DNA of 5,681 bases. Origin: Bordetella parapertussis (GTDB lineage Bacteria > Pseudomonadota > Gammaproteobacteria > Burkholderiales > Burkholderiaceae_B). A program made the position numbers and the translations under genes. Below, one piece after another: positions 1 to 5,681 of this stretch. Below the pieces are notes generated by a model. It had not been told where the DNA came from. It saw nothing but the letters and a program-made list of their open reading frames with translations, and ran no database searches. The DNA lies in NCBI GenBank assembly GCA_943331855.1, contig CALQNE010000234.1, forward strand, positions 1 to 5,681. Direction: 5' to 3'. The stretch's first letter is position 1; each line of letters opens with the position of its first letter.

Positions 1-1
1 A

Positions 2-619
2 GGCCCATATGGCGATCACACCGGTTACTACAACGAGCAAGACTGGTTTCCGGTCTTTACGGTTGATCGCATCACGATGCGCCGCAATCCGATTTATCAC
101 ACCACCTATCCCGGCAAGCCGCCCGATGAACCTGCCGTACTGGGTGTGGCACTCAACGAAGTGTTCGTGCCAATTCTGCGCCGTCAGTTGCCAGAGATTG
201 TCGATTTTTATTTACCACCCGAAGGCTGCAGCTATCGCTTAGCTGTCGTGTCGATTCGCAAACAATATCCGGGCCACGCCAAGCGCGTGATGTTTGGTTT
301 GTGGAGTATTTTGCGGCAATTTATGTACACAAAATTTATCGTGGTCGTCGACCAAGACATCAACCCACGCGACTGGAAAGAAGTCGTCTGGGCCATGACC
401 ACACGCATGGACCCCGTTCGCGACACGCTGCTCGTTGAAAACACCCCAATCGATTATCTGGATTTTGCCTCCCCTGTGTCGGGGCTCGGTGGAAAAATGG
501 GGCTCGACGCCACCAACAAATGGCCAGGTGAAACGCAACGCGAATGGGGAACGCCAATTACGATGGATGCGGCAACCAAGGCGCGCGTGGATGCGATTTG
601 GGGCGAGCTGGGGCTTTAG
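2..619 (+). CDS. ubiD: UbiD family decarboxylase (4-hydroxy-3-polyprenylbenzoate decarboxylase), C-terminal part
   Basis: UbiD removes the carboxyl group from 4-hydroxy-3-polyprenylbenzoate in ubiquinone synthesis, using the prenylated flavin made by UbiX. The gene is cut by the left window edge: 205 codons remain of a protein usually near 490-500 residues, ending in TAG at 617-619. The first visible residues are [12 protein letters not shown], the conserved active-site loop of the family. From memory of the family, the Asp at 14-16 corresponds to one of the catalytic acidic residues, and the window starts just after its partner Glu. The segments [16 protein letters not shown] and [13 protein letters not shown] and the end [13 protein letters not shown] are also typical of bacterial UbiD. 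The first in-frame ATG (77) is internal and is not the start. No T-rich terminator hairpin was seen before the next gene, 32 bases downstream. The family assignment is firm; other UbiD-family substrates are unlikely given the overall likeness. Confidence 0.94.
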   Translation, partial: GPYGDHTGYYNEQDWFPVFTVDRITMRRNPIYHTTYPGKPPDEPAVLGVALNEVFVPILRRQLPEIVDFYLPPEGCSYRLAVVSIRKQYPGHAKRVMFGLWSILRQFMYTKFIVVVDQDINPRDWKEVVWAMTTRMDPVRDTLLVENTPIDYLDFASPVSGLGGKMGLDATNKWPGETQREWGTPITMDAATKARVDAIWGELGL

Positions 620-651
620 TCAGTCTGGATTGGCGGGGGCTTTGAGTTAAA

Positions 652-987
652 ATGAGCTTTGTTTATCTTCGGTCAGTCTCCTTCAAAATGATTGCTGCGG
701 ATCTTTCCTTACTGCTAGAAATGGCGAGCAAATACATTTGGTGGCTTCCTCCAAACGAAGCCGTCAACACCCCTGAGCGCGTCGTCGCTCAAGTCATGAA
801 TATCGGGGATTATTTTGATGTTCAGATTGTGGCCAAGCAATTAGGCGACCCCTTTTTGCGTGATGTACTTGCACATGCGCAGGCGGGTCAATTCAATCCA
901 AAATCTTGGCATTACTGGCATTACCGCCTAGGGCTCGCTGAACTTGGCCACGTGCCTGACCTACCGGCCAGACATTTCGCACAATGA
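652..987 (+). CDS. uncharacterised small protein, probable partner (antitoxin-like) of the AbiEii-type protein
   Basis: I do not recognise a named family. The product is up to 111 residues, soluble, with no signal peptide or membrane segment. The part that looks conserved begins around residue 26: an aromatic KYIWWLPPNEA segment, then RVVAQVMNIGDYFDV, and a Trp/His/Tyr-rich stretch SWHYWHYRLGL near residues 84-94. The start is uncertain. ATGs at 652, 688 and 721 are all in frame and none has a clear Shine-Dalgarno sequence. The 721 start would begin the protein right at the conserved block (88 residues). A TAAAAT resembling a -10 box at 648-653, with no good -35, would favour 688 or 721 if real. 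The stop TGA at 985-987 overlaps the ATG of the nucleotidyltransferase gene (984), implying translational coupling. By position it could be the antitoxin of the pair; it does not look like the winged-helix AbiEi antitoxin. That role is inference. Confidence 0.72.
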   Translation: MSFVYLRSVSFKMIAADLSLLLEMASKYIWWLPPNEAVNTPERVVAQVMNIGDYFDVQIVAKQLGDPFLRDVLAHAQAGQFNPKSWHYWHYRLGLAELGHVPDLPARHFAQ

Positions 988-1658
988 GCTTGCTGACGCC
1001 TCGCTTCGAAATCTTACCTCCTGCCCAGCGACGACTTTGGCCCGAGTTACGACCAGCGCTTAATTTGGGTTTTGTTTTGTACTGCGGTACTGCACTCGCC
1101 TTACGTCTTGGTCATCGACCGTCAATTGATTTCGATTTCTTTACAGAAAAATCACTAGACCGAAATATTCTGAGTCAAGCATTTTCATTTTTTTCACAAT
1201 CCCTTGTCCTACAAGATGAGCGCAACGCACTGACGCTTCTGGTTCCGTACATCGATACGGATCGTGCCGGAGTCAAAGTTTCATTCTTTGGTGAAATCGG
1301 ATTTGGGCGAATCGCAACGCCTGATTTAACCGTCGATGGCATCATGCAAGTAGCTTCGGCTGATGACTTGATGGCCACAAAATTGAAAGTTATTTTGCAA
1401 AGAGCCGAAGCAAAAGACTACAAAGATATTGCCGCAATGATTCAAGACGGAGTCTCGCTGGCCAAAGGGCTTTCATCGGCTCGGGCAGTATTTGGACTTG
1501 CATTTCAACCGAGCGAAAGTCTCAAAGCCCTGACTTATTTTGGCGATGGCGACTTAGCCACGCTCGCGATCGCAGAAAAAAATATTTTACTTACAGCTGT
1601 CAAAGCTGTCGGCGAACTTCCCAGCGTATCCATTTTGTCAAAAGTACTACGAGCCTAA
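984..1658 (+). CDS. nucleotidyl transferase AbiEii/AbiGii toxin-family protein
   Basis: A 224-residue cytoplasmic protein of the minimal-nucleotidyltransferase fold (AbiEii/AbiGii, formerly DUF1814). Members of this family act as toxins in type IV toxin-antitoxin or abortive-infection systems; MenA-type relatives modify tRNA. Visible motifs are GTALALRLGHR at residues 35-45 followed by SIDFDFF (Asp49 and Asp51, the paired metal-binding acids), then ASADDLMATKLKVILQR and AEAKDYKDI (Lys133, Arg140, Lys144, Asp145, Asp148), matching the family's R..KD..D block. The strand where many nucleotidyltransferases carry a third acid reads GVKVSFFG, with Ser100 where an acid might be expected. I have a vague recollection of relatives with this feature. 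The start is set by the ATGA overlap with the upstream gene; there is no separate Shine-Dalgarno, so coupled translation is likely. The sequence looks more AT-rich than the dacB region, compatible with acquisition. Family is firm; activity as a toxin is inferred. Confidence 0.88.
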   Translation: MSLLTPRFEILPPAQRRLWPELRPALNLGFVLYCGTALALRLGHRPSIDFDFFTEKSLDRNILSQAFSFFSQSLVLQDERNALTLLVPYIDTDRAGVKVSFFGEIGFGRIATPDLTVDGIMQVASADDLMATKLKVILQRAEAKDYKDIAAMIQDGVSLAKGLSSARAVFGLAFQPSESLKALTYFGDGDLATLAIAEKNILLTAVKAVGELPSVSILSKVLRA

Positions 1659-1701
1659 GTGTATCCATCAATCTAGGCGTAATTCACTTCGGCAGTTTAT
1701 C

Positions 1702-1707
1702 AAGAGG
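1702..1707 (+). promoter_or_regulatory. ribosome binding site of the interrupted DUF1330 gene
   Basis: AAGAGG lies 7 bases before the ATG at 1715. It is the clearest Shine-Dalgarno on the plus strand of this window. It supports 1715 as the genuine start of the DUF1330 frame, and so shows that the TGA at codon 6 lies inside the gene and not in its leader. Confidence 0.6.
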
Positions 1708-1714
1708 CAATCAC

Positions 1715-2017
1715 ATGGCAAAAGGATATTGAATCGCACGCGGCGAAGTCTATGACCTCGAGCAATATAAAGCGTACGTTGCTGCAAACGCAGTACCCTT
1801 AAAAAAATACGGCGGGCGTTTTTTAGTGCGGGGCGGTCAGTTCGAAGCACCCGAAGGCTCAAGCTGCAGTCGAAACGTTCTGATTGAATTTGCTTCGTAT
1901 CAAGCCGCGCTAGATTGTTATCACTCGCCCGAATATCAGACGGCCGTCCAACTGCGCCTACCGGCTGCAAAACTCGACTTGATTATTATCGAAGGCTACG
2001 ACGGTCCACAACCTTAA
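1715..2017 (+). pseudogene. DUF1330 family protein interrupted by an in-frame TGA at codon 6
   Basis: From the ATG at 1715 the frame reads MAKGY, then TGA (1730-1732), then continues openly for 94 codons as IARGEVYDLEQYKAYV... to GYDGPQP and TAA (2015-2017). DUF1330 proteins are about 95-100-residue dimeric alpha/beta-barrel (ferredoxin-like) proteins of unknown function, and typically start MAKGYWIAR. The TGA therefore sits exactly where Trp (TGG) is expected: a single G-to-A change. Other family hallmarks are intact: YGGRFLVRGG, FEAPEG, IEF.SYQAALDCYHSPEYQ and the terminal IIIEGYDGPQP. The reading frame shows no other damage, which suggests a very recent mutation, a sequencing error, or read-through. 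The only later in-frame start considered is a GTG at 1826, which would give 63 residues lacking the first beta strand and helix, so a functional shorter product is unlikely. Family identity is firm; the pseudogene status is not. Confidence 0.82.
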
Positions 2018-2047
2018 CGCGCCTCGGCGTAACGCGATCAGGGCGCG
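2018..2047. repeat. small inverted repeat between convergent genes
   Basis: CGCGCC (2018-2023) and GGCGCG (2042-2047) can pair as a 6-bp GC-only stem around an 18-base loop. It lies between the ends of the DUF1330 frame and the convergent Bug gene, where a bidirectional terminator would be expected. There is no T tract on either side and the loop is long, so termination is only a possibility. The rest of the gap (2048-2067) holds nothing recognisable. Confidence 0.22.
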
Positions 2048-2067
2048 GCAAGCGGGTTAAGGACGCA

Positions 2068-3033
2068 CTATTGCGGGCGAGCATCTGCACTGAGCTCTTT
2101 TTGCACTTCTCCGAGCACGGCATATTCTTGATCAATGTATTGCCGAAGCGCCTCCCCAGTGAGCATCGCTGAGGTCTCGCCTTGCTCTTTTAGATAGTCG
2201 GTGAAACGTCGGTCAGTCACCGCACGAAGAAATGCCTGCTCGAGTCTTTTAATGACGTCGGTTGACGTTCCCTTGGGCGCAACAAGCACCCGCCAGGTCA
2301 ACATTTCATAGGCTGCCATTCCCAAACCCTCTAGGCCGGTCGCCTGTGGAAAGACTGGATTGTTAGACGCCGATGTCAACAATAAACATTTGGCACGACC
2401 CGCTTTCATATGCGGCAAAATGCTCGCAATACCGCCGGCATAAATTGAAATGTGTCCACCTAAAAAATTGCTCACAGTCACAGTCGCGCCGCTAAAGGGC
2501 ACAGCTTGCACCCGAACACCCAGAACTTTAAAAATGCGTTCAAGTCCCAGGTGCAAAGACCCCCCCAATCCTTCCGTTCCATAGCTATAGCGGTTCGGAG
2601 CACTTTTTAACTGAGCGATGAAATCTGCACCAGTGTTCGCTTCAAACTCCGGTCGTACACACAATACGAAAGGTGCCTTCGAAAACTGAATCACAGGAAT
2701 GTAGTCATCCAGTTGATAGGTCACAGGCTGGTTATGCGGGCTTGCCGTCAAGGGGCCATTCCAAACTGCGGCTAGCGTATAACCGTCTGGTCGCGCCTTA
2801 ACCAACTGACCAATACCAATCGTGCCGCCCGCGCCAGGCTTATTGACCACTGTTAAAGTTTGATTCAAGTCACCTTTAACAAGATCGGCTAATAATCGAG
2901 TCTGTATATCCATGCCGCCGCCGGCAGCAATCGGCACAATCAACTCGATCGGCTTGGTTGGAAACGTTTGCCCGTGGACGTGACTAAAAGCAAGCAAGCC
3001 CAATGTGAAAGTAAATAGCAAACGTTTAAACAT
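2068..3033 (-). CDS. Bug/TctC-type tripartite tricarboxylate transporter substrate-binding protein
   Basis: A 321-residue periplasmic solute-binding protein of the Bug family, the class that captures carboxylates and similar small organic molecules for TctAB-type transporters. Residues 1-21 form a signal peptide (MFKRLL basic start, hydrophobic core, cleavage probably before QTFPTKPI). Family signatures follow: PIAAGGGMDIQTRLLAD near residues 34-50, VVNKPGAGGTIGIGQLVKARPDGYTL near 62-87, the YGTEGLGGSLHLGLE segment near 151-165, the VPFSGATVTVSNFLGGHI region near 178-195, and PHMKAGRAKCLLLTS near 207-221. Length is normal. The ATG at 3031-3033 is preceded by AAGGA with 5-base spacing. No tctA or tctB membrane genes are nearby, so this is an orphan of the common Burkholderiales type. 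It is the third gene of a leftward unit behind dacB and an exported protein, 32 bases after the latter. The ligand cannot be read from sequence. Confidence 0.93.
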   Translation of the reverse strand: MFKRLLFTFTLGLLAFSHVHGQTFPTKPIELIVPIAAGGGMDIQTRLLADLVKGDLNQTLTVVNKPGAGGTIGIGQLVKARPDGYTLAAVWNGPLTASPHNQPVTYQLDDYIPVIQFSKAPFVLCVRPEFEANTGADFIAQLKSAPNRYSYGTEGLGGSLHLGLERIFKVLGVRVQAVPFSGATVTVSNFLGGHISIYAGGIASILPHMKAGRAKCLLLTSASNNPVFPQATGLEGLGMAAYEMLTWRVLVAPKGTSTDVIKRLEQAFLRAVTDRRFTDYLKEQGETSAMLTGEALRQYIDQEYAVLGEVQKELSADARPQ

Positions 3034-3038
3034 TGGTA

Positions 3039-3043
3039 TCCTT
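3039..3043 (-). promoter_or_regulatory. ribosome binding site of the Bug protein gene
   Basis: On the minus strand AAGGA lies 5 bases before the ATG at 3033. It fixes the start directly before the signal peptide. Its presence in the 32-base gap after the upstream stop indicates that the gene can be translated independently within the same transcript. Confidence 0.6.
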
Positions 3044-3065
3044 CAGTTCAATTGATCAAACAACC

Positions 3066-3797
3066 CTAACGCAATACCTTCACTTCGATCACCGAGCGCT
3101 GCCCCGAATGCTCGATCTCTTGCTTCATTACCAAATTCGTGGCGGGACAAAACCAGTCTGTCACCTGAGATGGTATCGAAGGGATCGGCAATTGCATGCC
3201 TTGCACGAAGGCTGTCGTCGCCTCTGTATGACGGGAGTACCGCACAGGCCAGCAAGATAACTTACCCGCAGCAGTCTGAATGGTTTGTTGTGTACCAACG
3301 GTTTTTTCACCCATTTGTATCCCAATGGGCGTGGTGGCCCCACGCTTCGGATCACCCGCCATCAAACTATAGGACTGTGCCGGAAACTTTTGCCCTGCCG
3401 CTTGAATCGGAGCGCCGAAACCAAACAAACCCAATAACTGGGCATCAAAGGTCGCCGAGTCGGCGGCCTTGCCGGGACGAGCGTTGGACACGCTCGTGTT
3501 GCGACCGTTCACCACGATTGAATGATCGATATCGTTCGATCCACTTAAAAAACTGACGAACGCATATTTAGCAAAACCCTTGACCTGCGCCTGGCAAACC
3601 GTCGTCGAAGTTTTTTTCACCTGACTGAAGGTCAGTTTGGCCGACACGGTCAGCATGCCTGAACTGCCAATTTCAATCACACCACCGTTATGAAAAAATT
3701 TAGCGTCACAAATCTCAGCATGCACTGTCGCACACAACCCGAACCCAGTCGCAAAGAATAGACCCACGCAAAAGCGGCCGAGCCGCTTGCGCTTCAT
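3066..3797 (-). CDS. uncharacterised exported protein, translationally coupled to dacB
   Basis: A 243-residue protein I do not recognise. Residues 1-27 are a clear signal peptide: MKRKRLGR, a hydrophobic core, and VHA just before EIC. The mature part is rich in beta-type segments and holds four cysteines (in EIC, TVC, LSCW and WFC), an even number that could form two disulphides in the periplasm. A C-terminal half with GKLSCWPVRYSR, VTDWFCPATNLVMKQEI and a final IEVKVLR resembles the general pattern of secreted DUF3108-like proteins, but I cannot confirm that family. The ATG at 3797-3795 overlaps the dacB TGA (3796-3794) in an ATGA arrangement. I prefer it over an ATG 15 bases upstream because it sits directly before the basic signal-peptide start. 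No strong Shine-Dalgarno is seen, consistent with coupling to dacB. The neighbourhood suggests a role in the cell envelope, perhaps connected with PBP4; this is inference. Confidence 0.82.
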   Translation of the reverse strand: MKRKRLGRFCVGLFFATGFGLCATVHAEICDAKFFHNGGVIEIGSSGMLTVSAKLTFSQVKKTSTTVCQAQVKGFAKYAFVSFLSGSNDIDHSIVVNGRNTSVSNARPGKAADSATFDAQLLGLFGFGAPIQAAGQKFPAQSYSLMAGDPKRGATTPIGIQMGEKTVGTQQTIQTAAGKLSCWPVRYSRHTEATTAFVQGMQLPIPSIPSQVTDWFCPATNLVMKQEIEHSGQRSVIEVKVLR

Positions 3798-5284
3798 CGC
3801 GCAGTCAACCAAGCGATCAATGCGTTTTCAAAGGACCGCGCCTCATGCGCGCGCTCATGATTCACCATACTCACCACCACATAACGTTTGCCACTGGCGC
3901 CCCAAACATAGCCCGCCACTGAACGCACATCACGCAATGCACCCGTTTTTAAATGCGCCATCGACTTGGTTGATGGATCACGCAGTCGGTTACGCGTGGT
4001 GCCATCAGAGCCAAGAATCGAAAGCGATGCGACATATTCAGGCATGACGGGTGAGGCCCACGCCTTTTGCAGCATCTGGGCCAAACTCGCAGCCGACACG
4101 ACACCGTTACGTGACAAGCCAGAACCGTTGTCCAGTACCATCCCCTGCATCGGTAAACCTTGACGTGCCAAAATCTCTCGGGCAACTTGAACACTGCCAT
4201 CGACGGTGGCCGGCCGACGACCCGCTTCAGCACCAATCGTCAGCAGCAACACGCGCGTCATCACGTTATTACTGTGCTTATTAATTAAACGTATCGCTTC
4301 GGACAGCGGTGGCGACTGGTGCGAAGCCACAATGACCGATGAGGCCGGAATCGTGCCACTGCGAATGGGACCAGTGATCACACCGCCGAGCTCTTGCCAA
4401 AGTGAGCGCAAGACGCGAGCGCCATACTCTTGCTGCGAGAAAGCGAGACGAAACACGTCAAACTCGCCACACGATCCAAAGGCCTTTCCCGACACACGAA
4501 ACTTCACCGCACCCTCGGTCATGATGATATCTGTGCTGATATTGGGCGAGCCAGGGCACACGCCGTCCACCCATTGCACATTACCCTCAATTTGCACGCC
4601 CTCCATCGGTGGATCCACAAACGACTTCCACGTGCGCGTGCCAGGGTCTGGCGAGAACACCAGACGTACCGCGCCAAAGCCCACCATAAAAGCGTCTGGA
4701 CTCGCGTTATACGGGCTGTATGCTGAGCCATCGAAGGCACCTGGATCAATCGTCACCTCACCAAAAACTGACCGATCAATGACGATGCCTGGAATCTCAC
4801 GCACGCCGCGCAAACGTAAATCCCGCAGCAAGCGCCAAAGATCTTGCAGCAAAAAGGTGGGGTCACCGCCCGCCCGTAGGTATAGTGGGCCGTTTAGTAC
4901 GCCCTGCTCTGAGGCCGTAGCATCGGGACCGATTAAGAGATCCGTGCGCCATGTATAGTTTGGCCCCAGACGCGAAACTGCGGCATAGGTGGTCACCAGT
5001 TTCATGACAGAGGCTGGGTTACGCGGCAATTCTGGCGCCACTGCAAACAATTGAGGTCCGCCAATTTCTTGCACCAGGACAGATAACGAGGACTCAGGCA
5101 GTTTTGTCTGCGCCCAGGCACGCGCAAGGTCAGGTGGTAACGCTGTTTGCGCACAGACGTTGGTAGAGCCCAGCGCGGCGCAACAGCCCAAGCCCACTAA
5201 GTACCCCACCCGTCTGAGCAAAACGACCGCTTTCTTCCACCGAAGTGCTAAATGAACACGTATGCCTGCCTGAAAACCCGTCAT
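3794..5284 (-). CDS. dacB: D-alanyl-D-alanine carboxypeptidase/endopeptidase (PBP4, peptidase S13)
   Basis: A periplasmic penicillin-binding protein that trims the terminal D-Ala of peptidoglycan peptides and cleaves D,D crosslinks. With the ATG at 5284 the product has 496 residues, the usual size for PBP4. The three catalytic motifs are all present: SVMK at residues 92-95 (nucleophile Ser92, Lys95), SNN at 338-340 (in KHSNNVMTR), and KTG at 446-448 (in HLKTGALRD). The DNGSGLSRNGVVSA segment near 385-398 is also typical of the family. A signal peptide ends near VCAQ (about residue 46), with a rather long basic N-region. The frame stays open to an ATG at 5416, but that start would leave only 11 bases to the divergent queA start and add an atypical extension. 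AGG lies 8 bases before the 5284 ATG. The stop overlaps the next gene by 4 bases. The function is firm; the start is moderately sure. Confidence 0.94.
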   Translation of the reverse strand: MTGFQAGIRVHLALRWKKAVVLLRRVGYLVGLGCCAALGSTNVCAQTALPPDLARAWAQTKLPESSLSVLVQEIGGPQLFAVAPELPRNPASVMKLVTTYAAVSRLGPNYTWRTDLLIGPDATASEQGVLNGPLYLRAGGDPTFLLQDLWRLLRDLRLRGVREIPGIVIDRSVFGEVTIDPGAFDGSAYSPYNASPDAFMVGFGAVRLVFSPDPGTRTWKSFVDPPMEGVQIEGNVQWVDGVCPGSPNISTDIIMTEGAVKFRVSGKAFGSCGEFDVFRLAFSQQEYGARVLRSLWQELGGVITGPIRSGTIPASSVIVASHQSPPLSEAIRLINKHSNNVMTRVLLLTIGAEAGRRPATVDGSVQVAREILARQGLPMQGMVLDNGSGLSRNGVVSAASLAQMLQKAWASPVMPEYVASLSILGSDGTTRNRLRDPSTKSMAHLKTGALRDVRSVAGYVWGASGKRYVVVSMVNHERAHEARSFENALIAWLTAR

Positions 5285-5427
5285 GACTATCGCCTGTTTC
5301 TTGATACCAACCCACAGCATACAAAAAAAGTACCCCAACAGGCTTAAAATGCGCGGTCTTGCCTTGCTTGTGCTGAAAAAAAACAGCCTGAGTACAAACC
5401 AACTACTTTCCACCAAACCGAATTAAC
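5285..5427. promoter_or_regulatory. divergent dacB-queA intergenic region
   Basis: These 143 bases must hold the start signals for the leftward dacB operon and for rightward queA. I could not assign a convincing -35/-10 pair to either strand. What can be seen is a run of seven A at 5323-5329, a TTAAAAT resembling a -10 box for queA at 5344-5350 without a matching -35, and GCTG-A8-CAGC at 5372-5387, a 4-bp inverted repeat around eight A. The A tracts could bend DNA, but no operator is recognised. No tRNA or other RNA gene is seen here. Confidence 0.4.
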
Positions 5428-5681
5428 GTGACCGTCCCACTAAACGTTGCTGATTTTGACTACGCGTTGCCGACCGAGCTCATCGCACAAACCCCTGCAC
5501 CCACACGCACGGCCAGCCGATTGCTGCACGTAGATCGAGCCGGTCAACTGCATGACAAAATATTTACCGATCTGCTCGGCTTGTTACGGCCCAACGATCT
5601 ATTAATATTCAACGACACCCGCGTGATCAAAGCTCGCCTCTTCGGCCACAAAGCCACGGGCGGCAAAGTCGAAGTGCTAAT
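5428..5681 (+). CDS. queA: S-adenosylmethionine:tRNA ribosyltransferase-isomerase, N-terminal part
   Basis: QueA transfers and isomerises the ribosyl group of S-adenosylmethionine onto preQ1 at position 34 of tRNA, giving epoxyqueuosine in the queuosine pathway. Only the first 84 codons lie in the window, out of about 345 expected. The family signatures are plain: [15 protein letters not shown] near residues 9-23, SRLLHVDR near 30-37, [28 protein letters not shown] near 46-73, and GGKVEVL at the edge. The start is taken as the GTG at 5428, two residues before VPLNVADF. There is a TGA in the same frame at 5389-5391 and no in-frame ATG after it. No good Shine-Dalgarno precedes the GTG, which suggests modest initiation. 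It is transcribed away from dacB. In many bacteria tgt follows queA, but that lies outside this window. Confidence 0.95.
   Translation, partial: MTVPLNVADFDYALPTELIAQTPAPTRTASRLLHVDRAGQLHDKIFTDLLGLLRPNDLLIFNDTRVIKARLFGHKATGGKVEVL

Noticed and set aside
1668..1970. A 100-codon minus-strand frame over the DUF1330 locus
   Set aside because: The plus strand encodes clear DUF1330 signatures with a ribosome binding site; the opposite frame is Arg/Leu-rich without a recognisable pattern.
1826..2017. A shorter functional DUF1330 gene starting at the GTG at 1826
   Set aside because: It would lack the first third of the fold, and I see no good ribosome binding site for it. The strong site and the family N-terminus lie upstream at 1702-1729.
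2015..2036. Direct repeat TAACGCG at 2015-2021 and 2030-2036
   Set aside because: Only two 7-base copies, one overlapping a stop codon; compatible with chance, and no array or attachment-site structure surrounds them.
3170..3556. A 128-codon plus-strand frame opposite the exported protein
   Set aside because: The minus-strand frame has a signal peptide, an ATGA junction and a sensible composition; the plus-strand frame has none of these.
4206..4958. A 250-codon open frame on the plus strand opposite dacB
   Set aside because: It lies wholly antisense to a PBP4 gene with all catalytic motifs. Its protein is rich in Arg, Ser, Pro and Thr with no domain pattern, as expected for a shadow frame in GC-biased coding DNA.
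1..5681. CRISPR arrays, insertion sequences, tRNA or rRNA genes
   Set aside because: No regularly spaced repeats, transposase motifs, terminal inverted repeats or cloverleaf-like segments were found in either strand by reading.

Overview
The window looks like chromosomal DNA from a betaproteobacterium, most likely order Burkholderiales. This is inferred from a Bug/TctC-type periplasmic binding protein (a family strongly expanded in that group), the styles of UbiD, PBP4 and QueA, and moderate GC content. The genus cannot be fixed by reading. TGG is used for Trp, and TGA ends two intact genes (the 111-aa gene and dacB), so the code appears standard.

Layout, plus strand, left half. The window opens inside ubiD (ubiquinone biosynthesis decarboxylase), of which the C-terminal 205 codons are present. 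About 30 bases later comes a two-gene module. It holds a small uncharacterised protein overlapped by 4 bases (ATGA) by an AbiEii/AbiGii-type nucleotidyltransferase, which resembles a toxin-antitoxin or abortive-infection pair. Next is a DUF1330 gene with a good ribosome binding site and an otherwise intact 100-codon frame. Its sixth codon is TGA where a Trp codon is expected, so it is a very fresh pseudogene, a read-through gene or a sequencing error.

Layout, minus strand, right half. A three-gene probable operon reads leftwards: dacB (PBP4, a periplasmic D,D-carboxypeptidase/endopeptidase), then an uncharacterised exported protein that overlaps the dacB stop by 4 bases, then, after 32 bases, an orphan Bug-type solute-binding protein. 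All three products carry signal peptides, so the unit serves the periplasm. It converges with the DUF1330 locus across a 50-base gap. At the right edge queA (tRNA queuosine synthesis) starts divergently from dacB on the plus strand and is cut by the window end.

Most of the window is ordinary core metabolism and envelope genes. The parts worth a second look are the small partner of the AbiEii-like protein, the DUF1330 internal stop, and the exported protein coupled to dacB.
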